DNA from: Gammaproteobacteria bacterium
GTDB lineage: Bacteria; Pseudomonadota; Gammaproteobacteria; Xanthomonadales; SZUA-36
Direction: 5' to 3'
Assembly: GCA_024279945.1 (NCBI GenBank)
Contig: JAJRRA010000067.1
Span: forward strand, 1 to 64,000
DNA length: 64,000 bases
The translations under genes were made by a program, and so were the position numbers. This document shows positions 55,579-64,000 of this stretch, piece after piece; positions within the stretch are counted from its first letter, which is position 1; each line of letters opens with the position of its first letter. The notes under the pieces were generated by a model. That model was not told where the DNA came from. It ran no database searches and was given only the letters and a program-made list of their open reading frames with translations.

Positions 55579-56529
55579 TTGGCAGACAGGACAGATGCCA
55601 TATTGCTCACCGGGGCTACCGGTTTTATAGGGCAGTATCTGCAGAAAGCATTGTTGGCCAGAAGTGAACCGGTAAAAGCAGTAGTCAGGCCCTTATCAGC
55701 AAACAGGGACCTGTTGCTCTGCGGCGTCCACAGCATTCTGGCCGATCTCTCGGATACCCCCCAATTGATATCTGCAATTGCAGACTGCAAAGCCGTAATT
55801 TATTGTGCCGGATCCGTTCGTGGCAGAAACCTGGAAGACTTCAGGGCCGCGAATATTACCGGTGTCCGTTCAGTGGTCGATGCCATCAACCGGACAGGTT
55901 CAGAAATTCCCCTGTTGCTGATTTCATCACTGGCTGCCAGCCGGCCCCGAGTTTCAGATTATGCCAACAGTAAGTTCCTGGGAGAGCAGGAAGTCATCCG
56001 TCACGCGAAGTTTCCGTGGACCGTATTTCGCCCCCCTGCCGTGTATGGCCGGGGGGATCGGGAAATGCTGCCCTTGTTGAAACTGGCCCGAAAGGGCATC
56101 GTCACCCCGGTTGGACCGCCACAGCAGAAATTTTCGCTCATCCATGCAGAGGACGTGGCCGCAGCCGTTCTGGCCTGGCTTGAGTCCTGGCCCGCTTGCC
56201 GGGAACAGATTTTTACACTCGACGATGGTCATTCCGGAGCTTACGATTGGCGGGAAATCGCTGAAACCGCCAGTGGCGGCAAATACCGCCCGTTCAGAAT
56301 CCCCGGCTCGCTACTGTTGGCGGTTGCAAAGGCCAACCTGCTGCTGTCCGGCTTATTCGGCTATGCACCCATGCTGTCGCCGGGAAAAGCCAGAGAGCTG
56401 ATGCAAGCGGACTGGTTATGCGACAATGAATCCCTGACGCGGGCCACCGGATGGTCGCCGGAAATTGATCTGGAGCAGGGTCTGGAAAAAACATTCGACA
56501 ATCACTACAACCAGAACACGGAGAGGTAA
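55579..56529 (+). CDS. Extended SDR (NAD-dependent epimerase type), CerR-like
   Basis: A 316-residue extended SDR. The NAD(P) motif is LLTGATGFIGQYL and the active site YANSK (Tyr128, Lys132). In Caulobacter the epimerase-like CerR, beside spt, reduces 3-oxo-ceramide; gene order here makes that role likely but unproven. The start is taken as TTG 55579, 2 nt after the ligase stop; upstream frame extends into the ligase gene and lacks family residues. C-terminal hydrophobic stretch SLLLAVAKANLLLSGLFGY. Confidence 0.82.
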   Translation: MADRTDAILLTGATGFIGQYLQKALLARSEPVKAVVRPLSANRDLLLCGVHSILADLSDTPQLISAIADCKAVIYCAGSVRGRNLEDFRAANITGVRSVVDAINRTGSEIPLLLISSLAASRPRVSDYANSKFLGEQEVIRHAKFPWTVFRPPAVYGRGDREMLPLLKLARKGIVTPVGPPQQKFSLIHAEDVAAAVLAWLESWPACREQIFTLDDGHSGAYDWREIAETASGGKYRPFRIPGSLLLAVAKANLLLSGLFGYAPMLSPGKARELMQADWLCDNESLTRATGWSPEIDLEQGLEKTFDNHYNQNTER

Positions 56530-56530
56530 T

Positions 56531-56803
56531 TTGAACACCCGGTTTGATGAAATAGAAAACAGAATCAAAGATCTGCTTGCCAGCTACCTGGAGTCCAGCG
56601 GGCTGCCTGAGCTGGAGCAGCATGGTGCCATAAGCGGAAACACCAACCTGGTCTCAGATTTTACCCTCGATTCATTCCAGGTCATGGAGTTCCTGATGGA
56701 AATGGAAGAGTCCTTTGACATCATGATCGACATGAACAACCTGTCCAATGCCCACACGGTAAATGAGTTGGCGAAGGTCGTTGACGCCCTGCTCGAAAAA
56801 TAG
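56531..56803 (+). CDS. Acyl carrier protein
   Basis: A 90-residue ACP. The phosphopantetheine serine is Ser48 in the motif LDSFQVMEFLMEMEE, slightly different from the common DSL. The start is TTG 56531 with GAGAGGT just upstream, one nt after the epimerase stop. It is a dedicated carrier between the acyl-ACP ligase and the serine palmitoyltransferase-like enzyme, as in known bacterial sphingolipid loci. Confidence 0.9.
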   Translation: MNTRFDEIENRIKDLLASYLESSGLPELEQHGAISGNTNLVSDFTLDSFQVMEFLMEMEESFDIMIDMNNLSNAHTVNELAKVVDALLEK

Positions 56804-56814
56804 CTGAAATCGAA

Positions 56815-57984
56815 ATGGCCTTACTCGACAAATTTGCATCAACCTTAAGCATTCGGGAAAAACTCGGCGCCGCCGGACAGGATCCGACCAGCGTCGTAAT
56901 CGATGAGCTTATTTCTCCGACTGAGGGGATGGTAAGGGGCCGCTACACGATACTCGCCGGCACCAACAATTACCTTGGCCTCACTTTTGATCCCGCCTGT
57001 GTCGCAGCGGGTAAAAAGGCCATCGATGAGTTGGGTACGGGGACAACCGGATCACGCATGGCCAATGGCAGTTTTGCTGCGCATACGGCCCTGGAACGGG
57101 ATTTGGCCGACTTTTTCCAGTTACCCTATGGCATGGTATTCTCAACCGGATACGCGGCGAACCTGGGCATGCTGAGCGCCCTGGTGAAGCCGGGTGATAC
57201 TGTATTGCTTGATGCGGATTGCCACGCCAGTCTGTATGACGGTTGTCAGATGAGCGGCGCCAACCTTTTCCGCTTTCGACATAACGATCTCAGCAGCCTG
57301 GAAAAGCGCCTGCAGCGCCTGGGGGATGAAGCAAAAAACTGCCTGCTGATCACCGAGGGAATGTACAGCGTACTGGGTGATACGGCGCCACTGGCAGGAA
57401 TTGTTGAATTGAAGAATCGCTATGGCGCATTGCTGCTGGTCGATGAAGCGCATTCGCTTGGTGTTTATGGCGAAAATGGCTGTGGCGTTGCCGAAGCTGA
57501 AGGCGTGTCGGGTGAAGTTGATTTCCTGGTCGGCACTTTCAGCAAAAGCCTGGGGGCCATGGGTGGTTTTTGTGTCAGCCCCCACCCGGAACTGGAACTT
57601 ATTCGCTACGTTTCCAGACCCTTCATTTTCACCGCATCCTCCAGCCCCTCGATCATTGCAAGCACAAGGGAAGCCTTGCGCCAGCTACGAGCCCGCCCGG
57701 AGCTTCGTGAAACCCTGTGGCGAAACGCCAACCGTCTCTACCAGGGCCTCGAAGCACTCGGCCTGCCCCTCGGCCCGCAAGTCAGCCCGGTGGTCGCCGT
57801 ACGCCTGTCCAGAGACCAGGAGCCGTTGTCCCGCTGGAATCGTCTACTCAATGCCGGCGTCTACACCAACCTGATGATCCCACCCGCATCGCCCGATGGT
57901 TTCAGCTATTTCCGTTGCAGCGTCAGCGCCGCACATACCGAGGAACAACTGGAAAAAATCATCAGCGCATTTGCCAGTCTGTAA
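56815..57984 (+). CDS. spt: Serine palmitoyltransferase-like alpha-oxoamine synthase
   Basis: A 389-residue PLP enzyme of the alpha-oxoamine synthase family, which includes SPT, BioF and KBL. It has NNYLGLTFDP, GTGTTGSRMANGSFAAHTALE, the aspartate in LLVDEAHSLGVYG and the PLP lysine Lys244 in GTFSKSLGAMGGF. BioF is possible by fold, but the neighbours (ACP, acyl-ACP ligase, CerR-like SDR) point to SPT, condensing serine with acyl-ACP to 3-oxo-sphinganine. It lies 11 nt after the ACP gene and converges with the flippase gene. Confidence 0.87.
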   Translation: MALLDKFASTLSIREKLGAAGQDPTSVVIDELISPTEGMVRGRYTILAGTNNYLGLTFDPACVAAGKKAIDELGTGTTGSRMANGSFAAHTALERDLADFFQLPYGMVFSTGYAANLGMLSALVKPGDTVLLDADCHASLYDGCQMSGANLFRFRHNDLSSLEKRLQRLGDEAKNCLLITEGMYSVLGDTAPLAGIVELKNRYGALLLVDEAHSLGVYGENGCGVAEAEGVSGEVDFLVGTFSKSLGAMGGFCVSPHPELELIRYVSRPFIFTASSSPSIIASTREALRQLRARPELRETLWRNANRLYQGLEALGLPLGPQVSPVVAVRLSRDQEPLSRWNRLLNAGVYTNLMIPPASPDGFSYFRCSVSAAHTEEQLEKIISAFASL

Positions 57985-58002
57985 GGGTGCGCTTGCGGGC
58001 CG

Positions 58003-59322
58003 TTACGCCAGCCGTCTGATCAATAAAGAGGTCAGTGTAAGCACCAGCAGGGAAGAGGTTATTGCCGCCAGCCCCGGACCAATCAAACCGGTAATCGGTG
58101 TCAGAACAAGGAACATCACCACGTAAGTAATGATGCCGATGAAGTGAATTCGCAAAATGGAGGCAGCCTTGCCCATGGCGTAAACCGCAGCGCGCAATGA
58201 TGCACCAGCGAGTTCAAAGGTGGCCGCCAGCAGCATCAGGACCAGCAACGGTGCCGCCGCAACATATTCCTCACCGACCACTGCCAGGATCGGCCGGCTG
58301 ATAAACAGGGACAGAACAACGAATACCAGGCCGGCGGAACCGGCAAAAAATGCCGTTTTCCACAGTGCCGCATGAAAGCCTTCATCACGTGCATGGAAAC
58401 TCCGGGTGAGATCCGGAAAAATTACCTCACGCAACAGTGCGGCGGGCCCGGCGAGCACGGTTGAAAACTCCCGTGCAAGGCGGAACAAACCGGCTGCGGC
58501 CGGCCCCAGCAAGGCGCCGGCCAACAGCGTCGAAACATGTTTCGGCAACAGATCAATATTGGTTTGCCAGTACACCACGCCGATAAATTTCCAGAACTCC
58601 CGCTGACGCTGACGAATCTCCCGCCAACGGAACCCGCTCCACAGCCGGGCATCCATATGCGCCTTCAACTCATTTATTCCACGCACCATCATGTAGACAT
58701 GCCCGACGGCAAAAGCCGCCCCCCAGGCGATGATAAACACCGGCATCGGTGCATCCAGCGCCCAGGCAATGGAAACCGACAGGAGACGCAGTGCCGGCCC
58801 AACCGTGGATTGAATACCCAGTGCATCGAAGCGGTCATAAATGCGCAGGATCCCGTTGGGCGTGCCGTTGGCCGTGGACAGAATGATCAGGCTGTAGATC
58901 GCTGCCCAGGCCACCATATCGCTGTCCCATTGCAGCAAATGCCCGGCCAGCGGTGCGGCAGCGATACCGGCAATCGTCGCCAGCGAGGCAGCGGCCATGT
59001 CAATTATCATGGTCGAACGCAACAAGGCCCGCAGGCCCACATCGTCCCCGGCATCAACCAGCGGTATTCCAAACCGGACGATGGTCTCAAATGTGCGAAA
59101 ATTGAGGGCACCGCGCACCACCATGATGTAGGTATGCAACAGGATGACCAGGCCGAACTCGGTTGCCGACAAGGCATTGGCCATCAGGCCGGCAGCCGTG
59201 ACGGAAAAGGCCGCCGCAATCCCCCGCCCACGCAGGACAACCGCAAAATTCTTCAGTACTCGCCTCAACATGCCCGGCGCCTGTCGCCCAGACCCTGCGC
59301 GGCCGGAATCATTGGAACGCAC
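58003..59322 (-). CDS. Polysaccharide/lipid flippase-type membrane protein
   Basis: A 439-residue protein with about 12 transmembrane segments and the look of the Wzx/RfbX polysaccharide-export flippase family (MOP superfamily): GLMANALSATEFGLVILLHTYIMVVRGALNFRTFETIVRFG at the N-terminus and repeated hydrophobic helices to SLLIRRLA. It may move a lipid-linked sugar or lipid across the inner membrane. A GTG start at 59322 overlaps the NTase-like gene by 14 nt; the ATG at 59271 is an alternative. It is the last of three coupled genes. Confidence 0.83.
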   Translation of the reverse strand: MRSNDSGRAGSGRQAPGMLRRVLKNFAVVLRGRGIAAAFSVTAAGLMANALSATEFGLVILLHTYIMVVRGALNFRTFETIVRFGIPLVDAGDDVGLRALLRSTMIIDMAAASLATIAGIAAAPLAGHLLQWDSDMVAWAAIYSLIILSTANGTPNGILRIYDRFDALGIQSTVGPALRLLSVSIAWALDAPMPVFIIAWGAAFAVGHVYMMVRGINELKAHMDARLWSGFRWREIRQRQREFWKFIGVVYWQTNIDLLPKHVSTLLAGALLGPAAAGLFRLAREFSTVLAGPAALLREVIFPDLTRSFHARDEGFHAALWKTAFFAGSAGLVFVVLSLFISRPILAVVGEEYVAAAPLLVLMLLAATFELAGASLRAAVYAMGKAASILRIHFIGIITYVVMFLVLTPITGLIGPGLAAITSSLLVLTLTSLLIRRLA

Positions 59323-60256
59323 CTTTGCGGTAGAGGCGCCAAAGCAGGGGCCAGATAAAAATCAATGGATATTTTCGTTGCCGGCGGGTGGGCTCAATGT
59401 ACACACCCGAGTGACGCTTGATTTTCCACAACAGGTAATCCAGACCACCGCTGAAAGTCAGCGCCGCCTTGGTCAGGCGTAAAAAGGAAAGAATCTTGCC
59501 CTGTATCCGCCTGAGCCACCAACTGACCGGTGACCAGCGCCGGGCAGAGCCGCTGGTGGTATTACTGAATACTCCTTCCTGCTCAGCCGCCTCGAAACCC
59601 AGCCCCTGGTCTGCCAGGAAAGTGGTGATAGAAGTGTAGTATTCGGGCCAGAAACTGAACAACTGGTGGGCGTGTCCCGGTGGTTCGGAACGGAGTTCGC
59701 ACTGGTAGCTCAGGCTGAGGCCCCGGGTCCACACATCCTGGGCACTGAAAGAAGGCGGCAGAATAGGCACAACCCGCCGGGTAAACGTCACCACAGCCGT
59801 TGCAACCGCGCCGACCAGGCGCTGCCGGGTCGATTCATCCCGGCACCAGAGTATTCCACAGGGCTGGGCAAAACGGCCCCAGAAATAGGAATGAAAATCA
59901 GACCGCAGGGCATATTCGAAGCGGTCCATTGTCAGCAAGGCGTACTTGGCGCGGATTTCATCCGGGGGTGAACCGTGCTGAATCTGGTACACATTGGGTG
60001 GCAGCGCCTTTGCCAGCCAGCCATGCCAGGCTTTGGGCATAGAATTGTAATTGTCCAGCAACACATAAAAATCCAGCAGGGTGTCACGCTTGCCGCGCAG
60101 GTAAGAGCCATAAATCAGGACCGCCAACAGACCGTTCCCATAGCGTTCCCGGACCTGCGCCAGCAATTGGTCCCTTTGTTCGTCAGGAAAGTTACAACTG
60201 CTGGACAATTGTTCCGAAACCAGGTCGGTTAAACCATCACCGGGTCTAAATTCCAT
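59309..60256 (-). CDS. Nucleotidyltransferase-like protein with degenerate active site
   Basis: A 315-residue protein with a short pol-beta-type NTase motif: VLIYGSYLRGKRDTLLDFYVLLD. The usual acidic pair (DxD) after the GS motif appears as DFY, so catalysis may be lost or altered. The C-terminal half is unknown, with a positively charged stretch (SGVYIEPTRRQRKYPLIF) and a hydrophobic WPLLWRLY. The ATG at 60256 overlaps the CDP-alcohol transferase stop by 11 nt; the frame is open to 60325. Confidence 0.65.
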   Translation of the reverse strand: MEFRPGDGLTDLVSEQLSSSCNFPDEQRDQLLAQVRERYGNGLLAVLIYGSYLRGKRDTLLDFYVLLDNYNSMPKAWHGWLAKALPPNVYQIQHGSPPDEIRAKYALLTMDRFEYALRSDFHSYFWGRFAQPCGILWCRDESTRQRLVGAVATAVVTFTRRVVPILPPSFSAQDVWTRGLSLSYQCELRSEPPGHAHQLFSFWPEYYTSITTFLADQGLGFEAAEQEGVFSNTTSGSARRWSPVSWWLRRIQGKILSFLRLTKAALTFSGGLDYLLWKIKRHSGVYIEPTRRQRKYPLIFIWPLLWRLYRKGAFQ

Positions 60257-61442
60257 AGGCGCCCCGTGTGCGCCCGAACAGGCGAAAAGCCCGGGCATTT
60301 GGCCCGCAGGCGACATCATCGGCATTCAACCAGGAATCCAGCGGTCCCTGACGCAAGCGGCTGATGCCGCCCTGCAACAGGCGTATAAACAGTACGATGG
60401 TGGTCAACACGGTCCAGAAAGTCACCGCAACAAAACCCCAGTCCGGCCGCCCGATGACTGCGCTTAAGGTCAGAATAATCAGGCAGGGATTGCGCCGCGC
60501 CGTGACCAGGCGAAAATAGGCGTCAAATGGCTTCCAGGTGAATACATTGCAATTGCCCAGCAGGGGAAACAGGCCTTCCACCAGGCGACCGGCAACATAA
60601 GCGATCGCGATCATCCAGTACATATCCACCGGGCCAAATCCCATCACCCCCTGAAAGCCACTCAGGGACATACCCCAGAACAGGTACCAGAACGGTGGGT
60701 GAATCAGGTCGATCAGGTGGTCAAACAGATGCCCGAATTTGCTTGATTGAACGGTGACCCGCGCCAGCTTGCCGTCCACGGTATCGAGAAAAGTCATACT
60801 CCAGCCAGCAGCCAGCCCGGCCGCGTAATAGCCATGGAAAAACAGGTAACAGGCAGCAATCACCAGCACCAGTCCAACGCTGGTTACGCTGTTGGGAGAC
60901 AGGCCGAGATTGGCTGCCACGTGAACGGCCGCCCGGGCCGGACGCGGCCACAGAAACTTGGTCACCAGGTCAGTAATACCCTTGTAGGCGTTGCCGTACA
61001 GCAGGTTTTCCATGTCCTGCTTTTTTTTCCCGACGATAGGCTCGAGAAGGGGTTTCTTTGCACTCAGCAGCGCCTGATCGAAGGCGGCAAGATCGTCCGC
61101 AGTAATCCAGGCTAGTCGTTCCGGCGGTGTGTCAGCACGTCCTGTGATGTAGTCCCGACCGGCAGTCGCCAGATCGGAATCAGCGATTACAGCCGCAGGC
61201 CGCTCGTCACCCGGATATATCAGCACCGTGTTTTGCCGTTGCAGCAGGCCAGCCAGCGTTCGGATTTCGAATAAAAAATGACCGTTCAGCAGCAGAACCC
61301 GTCCTGAAGTAGGCATTTCACTACCTGGCTCGATGAGTTCAACATCACCGATCGCCTTCAACTGGCGACTGATTCTTTCTGTTGATGAAAGTCCCCACAA
61401 CTTCACGGGAGATTCTTCAAGTACAAGGGCGGGCGTGATCAT
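60246..61442 (-). CDS. CDP-alcohol phosphatidyltransferase-family enzyme with N-terminal extra domain
   Basis: A 398-residue membrane enzyme. The full CDP-alcohol phosphotransferase signature is present in two steps: DTVDGKLAR, then GHLFDHLID after eight residues, with all conserved Asp, Gly, Ala and Arg. Several transmembrane helices follow. The first about 130 residues form a soluble domain (VLLLNGHFLFEIRTLAGLL) that looks like a degraded NTP-transferase fold. It transfers a phospho-alcohol from a CDP donor to a lipid or polyol. Linked by overlap to the NTase-like and flippase genes. Confidence 0.87.
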   Translation of the reverse strand: MITPALVLEESPVKLWGLSSTERISRQLKAIGDVELIEPGSEMPTSGRVLLLNGHFLFEIRTLAGLLQRQNTVLIYPGDERPAAVIADSDLATAGRDYITGRADTPPERLAWITADDLAAFDQALLSAKKPLLEPIVGKKKQDMENLLYGNAYKGITDLVTKFLWPRPARAAVHVAANLGLSPNSVTSVGLVLVIAACYLFFHGYYAAGLAAGWSMTFLDTVDGKLARVTVQSSKFGHLFDHLIDLIHPPFWYLFWGMSLSGFQGVMGFGPVDMYWMIAIAYVAGRLVEGLFPLLGNCNVFTWKPFDAYFRLVTARRNPCLIILTLSAVIGRPDWGFVAVTFWTVLTTIVLFIRLLQGGISRLRQGPLDSWLNADDVACGPNARAFRLFGRTRGAYGI

Positions 61443-61544
61443 GCTTATGCTTGGTTCTCATGGGATGCAATCTGCAGGCCAGTCGATTATAGTCAGCCTG
61501 CCCATTTTCGGCAAAGCTCCCCGCCGGTTTTTCTGGATAATTTC

Positions 61545-62456
61545 ATGCGCCTGATTCAACTGACAGACCCACACCTGAGCAGCCTGGAGTCGTTCAGTTT
61601 CTTCGGGGTGAAAGGAAAACGGAAATCAGGCTACCTCTCATGGTACAGGAATCGCCGTCACATTCACCGGCCTGAAATTCTCGAACGGCTCACTCGGGCC
61701 GTGCACGATGAATCGCCGGACCGGATATTGCTGACCGGTGACCTGGTCCACCTTGGCCTGGAGGATGCAATAATCGAAGCCGCGTCCTGGTTGCAGCAAC
61801 TGGGAAGCCCGGAGCAGGTTCTGCTGGTGCCCGGCAACCATGATAATTACGCCGCTGATTCCCTGGCCGCCATGCGCCGCCACTGGTGTGACTATCTGCC
61901 CACACAGGATGCAGGGGCTACTGACTATGCCGCTGCTTACCCAATCGAGCAGACCTGCGGAAGTGTGCGCCTTCTTGGCCTTAATACTTCCTGCGTCAGC
62001 CGGATATTTTCTGCCCAGGGCGAATTGGGTGAAGCGCAATTGTCGCGGCTGCGCAGTGCCCTGGGCGGGCCGCCATCGGGCCTGCCCGGCCAGGTTCCCG
62101 AACCGTCTGTGTTCACCTGCCTGCTGATCCACCACCCGCCCCTGCCGGGAATGGCGTCGGCACGCAAAGCGCTGCGGGATGCGAAAGATCTTCAGCTTAT
62201 CGTCGAGGAACAACAACCCGACCTGGTCCTGTACGGGCACATTCACTGCAATCGCCAACAGCAGCACGGGGAGGTCCGTAGCTTCTGCACAGCTTCCGCA
62301 TCCAGCGTCAATAACGCTTCCTACCGAGTCTTTGATGTAGAAAAAGCCGATCAGGGCTGGCACTGCCAGATGCGCCTGATGTCACTGGACAAGAACGCCG
62401 GCACGGGAGCCCGCTTCACGGTTGCTGGGGAATCGAGTTGGAGCAGAGCCTCGTAA
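61545..62456 (+). CDS. Calcineurin-like metallophosphoesterase
   Basis: A 303-residue cytosolic metallophosphoesterase. Metal ligands appear in LTDPHLSS, LLTGDLVHLG, VPGNHDNY, LIHHPP and YGHIHCN, a complete set for a di-metal site. It may be a phosphodiesterase or sugar/lipid phosphatase; substrate is unknown. It is divergent from the CDP-alcohol transferase gene (102-nt gap), so a role in the same lipid or glycan pathway is possible. It converges with lptG. Confidence 0.88.
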   Translation: MRLIQLTDPHLSSLESFSFFGVKGKRKSGYLSWYRNRRHIHRPEILERLTRAVHDESPDRILLTGDLVHLGLEDAIIEAASWLQQLGSPEQVLLVPGNHDNYAADSLAAMRRHWCDYLPTQDAGATDYAAAYPIEQTCGSVRLLGLNTSCVSRIFSAQGELGEAQLSRLRSALGGPPSGLPGQVPEPSVFTCLLIHHPPLPGMASARKALRDAKDLQLIVEEQQPDLVLYGHIHCNRQQQHGEVRSFCTASASSVNNASYRVFDVEKADQGWHCQMRLMSLDKNAGTGARFTVAGESSWSRAS

Positions 62457-62507
62457 CCGGAACCTGCAGACAGGCAGCCCATACCTCTTGCAGACAGTTT
62501 CAGTCAT

Positions 62508-63608
62508 TCACTCCGTAGGTGCGCGGGTTTTTTTTGAGCGGGGGTGCCACAGTTGAGCAATAACGGCAACAGCAAGTAATAGAACCACGGGTCCCATGAT
62601 GGTCAACCAGGGCAGCAGGCCAAACAGGTTTGCCAGGTGTCCGCTGAGTTGCTGCATCAGGTAAAAAATGATACCGATCATTCCTCCGATAACAATTCTC
62701 TCACTGGCTGAAATCGACCGGGTCGACCCGGCCAGCATGGGCAGGGACAACAGGCTCATGGCGATCACCGACAGCAGGACGCTCATCTGTGTCCAGAAAA
62801 TCACCCGCAGGGCGTGCGTATCCAGTTCGTTCTCATCCCGGTATTTGATGTAGTGCAATAATTCGTACGGAGCCAGGGATTCCAGTGGAAGCATCAGGAT
62901 ATCGGCCTGTTCCCGTGACAGCAAACCGGTCCATTTCAGCTCGGGAAGCCGATCCTCGGTCGCTACCATGCCATCCATGCCCGTACGCACCACATTCTCC
63001 AGCAGCCAGGTATCCGCACCGCTAATGGTCGCCTGCTCCGCCTGAATCAATTGCCTGAGTTTACCGTGCTGGTCGGTAGTGTAAATTTCCACATCACTGA
63101 GGATGCTGTTGAACAGCACATCTCTCACATGAACGATATTGTCACCACTGCGCGTCCAGAATTCCAGCCTGCCCGCTGCATCCACCGAGGTCTCATCCAA
63201 CGACCGGGAGCGTAATTCTGAAGCTTCACGCTCACTGACCGGGATCAATACAGATTGCATCAGCGCCACCAGAACCGCCAGTGACAGGGAAACCAGGAAT
63301 ACCGGTAGTGCCATGCGCGCCCGGGACATTCCAACGGCCCGCGCCGCAATCAATTCCTGGTGATTAGCCATGATTCCCAGGCCCATCAACCCGCCGAGTA
63401 GTGCTGTAACCGGCAACAGGTCCACGATCAACTTGGGCAGCGTATACAAAACCACCGTGAAAGCATCCAATTGGGTAAAGGTACCTTTGCCTACATCTTC
63501 CAGTGCTTCGGCAAGTGTCAGGAAACTGAACAGGGCCAGTAACAACAGCAGTACCGGCAACACGCCCTTTAGAAACTGGCGCATGATATAGCGATCCAGA
63601 ATATTCAT
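62508..63608 (-). CDS. lptG: LPS export permease LptG
   Basis: A 366-residue inner-membrane component of the LptB2FG transporter that extracts lipopolysaccharide. It starts MNILDRYIMRQFLKGVLPVLLLLLALFSFL and has TALLGGLMGLGIMANHQELIAARAVGMSRARM, the coupling-helix region, a periplasmic jellyroll and three C-terminal helices. The ATG at 63608 overlaps the lptF stop (ATGA). An upstream open frame is not part of the protein. Confidence 0.95.
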   Translation of the reverse strand: MNILDRYIMRQFLKGVLPVLLLLLALFSFLTLAEALEDVGKGTFTQLDAFTVVLYTLPKLIVDLLPVTALLGGLMGLGIMANHQELIAARAVGMSRARMALPVFLVSLSLAVLVALMQSVLIPVSEREASELRSRSLDETSVDAAGRLEFWTRSGDNIVHVRDVLFNSILSDVEIYTTDQHGKLRQLIQAEQATISGADTWLLENVVRTGMDGMVATEDRLPELKWTGLLSREQADILMLPLESLAPYELLHYIKYRDENELDTHALRVIFWTQMSVLLSVIAMSLLSLPMLAGSTRSISASERIVIGGMIGIIFYLMQQLSGHLANLFGLLPWLTIMGPVVLLLAVAVIAQLWHPRSKKTRAPTE

Positions 63609-64000
63609 GAACGCCTGCCCCGCTTTCGAGGGAGCTTGCGGGCCAGTCTTGCCCAGGGCACAAAAAGAACCAGGACCAGCAGGCCGAGCAAGGTGGGCAC
63701 CCACCAGATTCCGGTGGAAGCCCCACTCTCCACCCAGGTGCGGGCGACATCCATCAGATTGAAATAGAGGGTATAAATCACGATGGCGGCCAGCATCCGG
63801 GCATAGCGCCCCTGGCGCGGCTTGCTGCGACTGAGGGGGATGGCCAACAGGGCGAGTAACAAGGCGGACAGCGGCGTCGACATGCGCCACTGGAATTCGG
63901 CCAGGTCCCGGGTGCTGCCGGAGTCACCCAGATCGAAAGTAGCGGTTGATTTCGTCTTGTAACCTACTTCATCAGCTTCCCCTACCGGAACCCACAAGGA
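63605..64000 (-). CDS. lptF: LPS export permease LptF, C-terminal part (window edge)
   Basis: The last 131 residues of LptF are visible; the rest lies beyond the window. FQWRMSTPLSALLLALLAIPLSRSKPRQGRYARMLAAIVIYTLYFNLMDVARTWVE is the typical C-terminal membrane domain. The protein ends in a basic tail (RKLPRKRGRRS). Coupled by ATGA overlap to lptG. Confidence 0.93.
   Translation of the reverse strand, partial: SLWVPVGEADEVGYKTKSTATFDLGDSGSTRDLAEFQWRMSTPLSALLLALLAIPLSRSKPRQGRYARMLAAIVIYTLYFNLMDVARTWVESGASTGIWWVPTLLGLLVLVLFVPWARLARKLPRKRGRRS

Noticed and set aside
1-64000. CRISPR arrays, tRNA or rRNA genes, insertion sequences, prophage genes
   Set aside because: None seen by eye; the only tandem repeat is the REP pair at 3288-3437.

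Overview
The window is chromosomal DNA from a gammaproteobacterium, probably environmental or marine. The signs are a gammaproteobacterial dnaE, LptF/LptG, a REP-type repeat pair, MsrA/TesB, and a complete Proteobacterial type VI secretion system (T6SS). No rRNA, tRNA, CRISPR array, transposase or phage gene was seen.

Layout. 1-3281: 3' part of dnaE. 3288-3437: 62-bp REP-pair tandem repeat. 3434-8178: minus-strand housekeeping genes (lytic transglycosylase, msrA, tesB, acyltransferase, exported methyltransferase, membrane protein). 8288-44805: one T6SS island holding all 13 core genes (tssA-M) plus tagF, tagH, tagJ, a PpkA-type kinase and a PppA-type phosphatase. It also holds unusual genes: a Calx-beta outer-membrane barrel protein, a Sel1/coiled-coil/caspase protein, a TssB-TssC fusion paralogue, a YkgJ-type cysteine-cluster protein, a Crp-family regulator and a nucleotide cyclase fused to an FHA domain. 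44904-52351: sarcosine oxidase soxBDAG, purU and an NSS transporter. 52584-53363: an SDR protein without the usual catalytic residues. 53763-57984: an operon of acyl-ACP/AMP ligase, extended SDR, acyl carrier protein and serine-palmitoyltransferase-like enzyme, matching bacterial ceramide (sphingolipid) gene sets. 58003-61442: a minus-strand flippase, NTase-like and CDP-alcohol phosphotransferase operon. 61545-64000: a metallophosphoesterase, lptG and partial lptF.

The most striking observation is regulatory. Three intergenic sites match the CRP consensus TGTGA-N6-TCACA perfectly. They lie upstream of hcp, vgrG and the caspase gene. Each sits 21-22 bp before a -10-like hexamer, the geometry of class II CRP promoters centred near -41.5. 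The island itself encodes a Crp-family protein with the cAMP-pocket and RE-type recognition-helix residues, divergent from an FHA-domain class III cyclase. With the PpkA-type kinase and PppA phosphatase, the sequence suggests a local kinase -> FHA-cyclase -> cAMP -> Crp -> hcp/vgrG/caspase circuit. The DNA sites and domain residues are seen directly; the circuit is inference.

Two genes flanking the caspase-side CRP site carry apparent one-base deletions. The barrel gene's signal peptide is in a different frame from its body, and the caspase gene's Sel1 repeat is broken. Either the assembly has errors at these points or both genes are disrupted.
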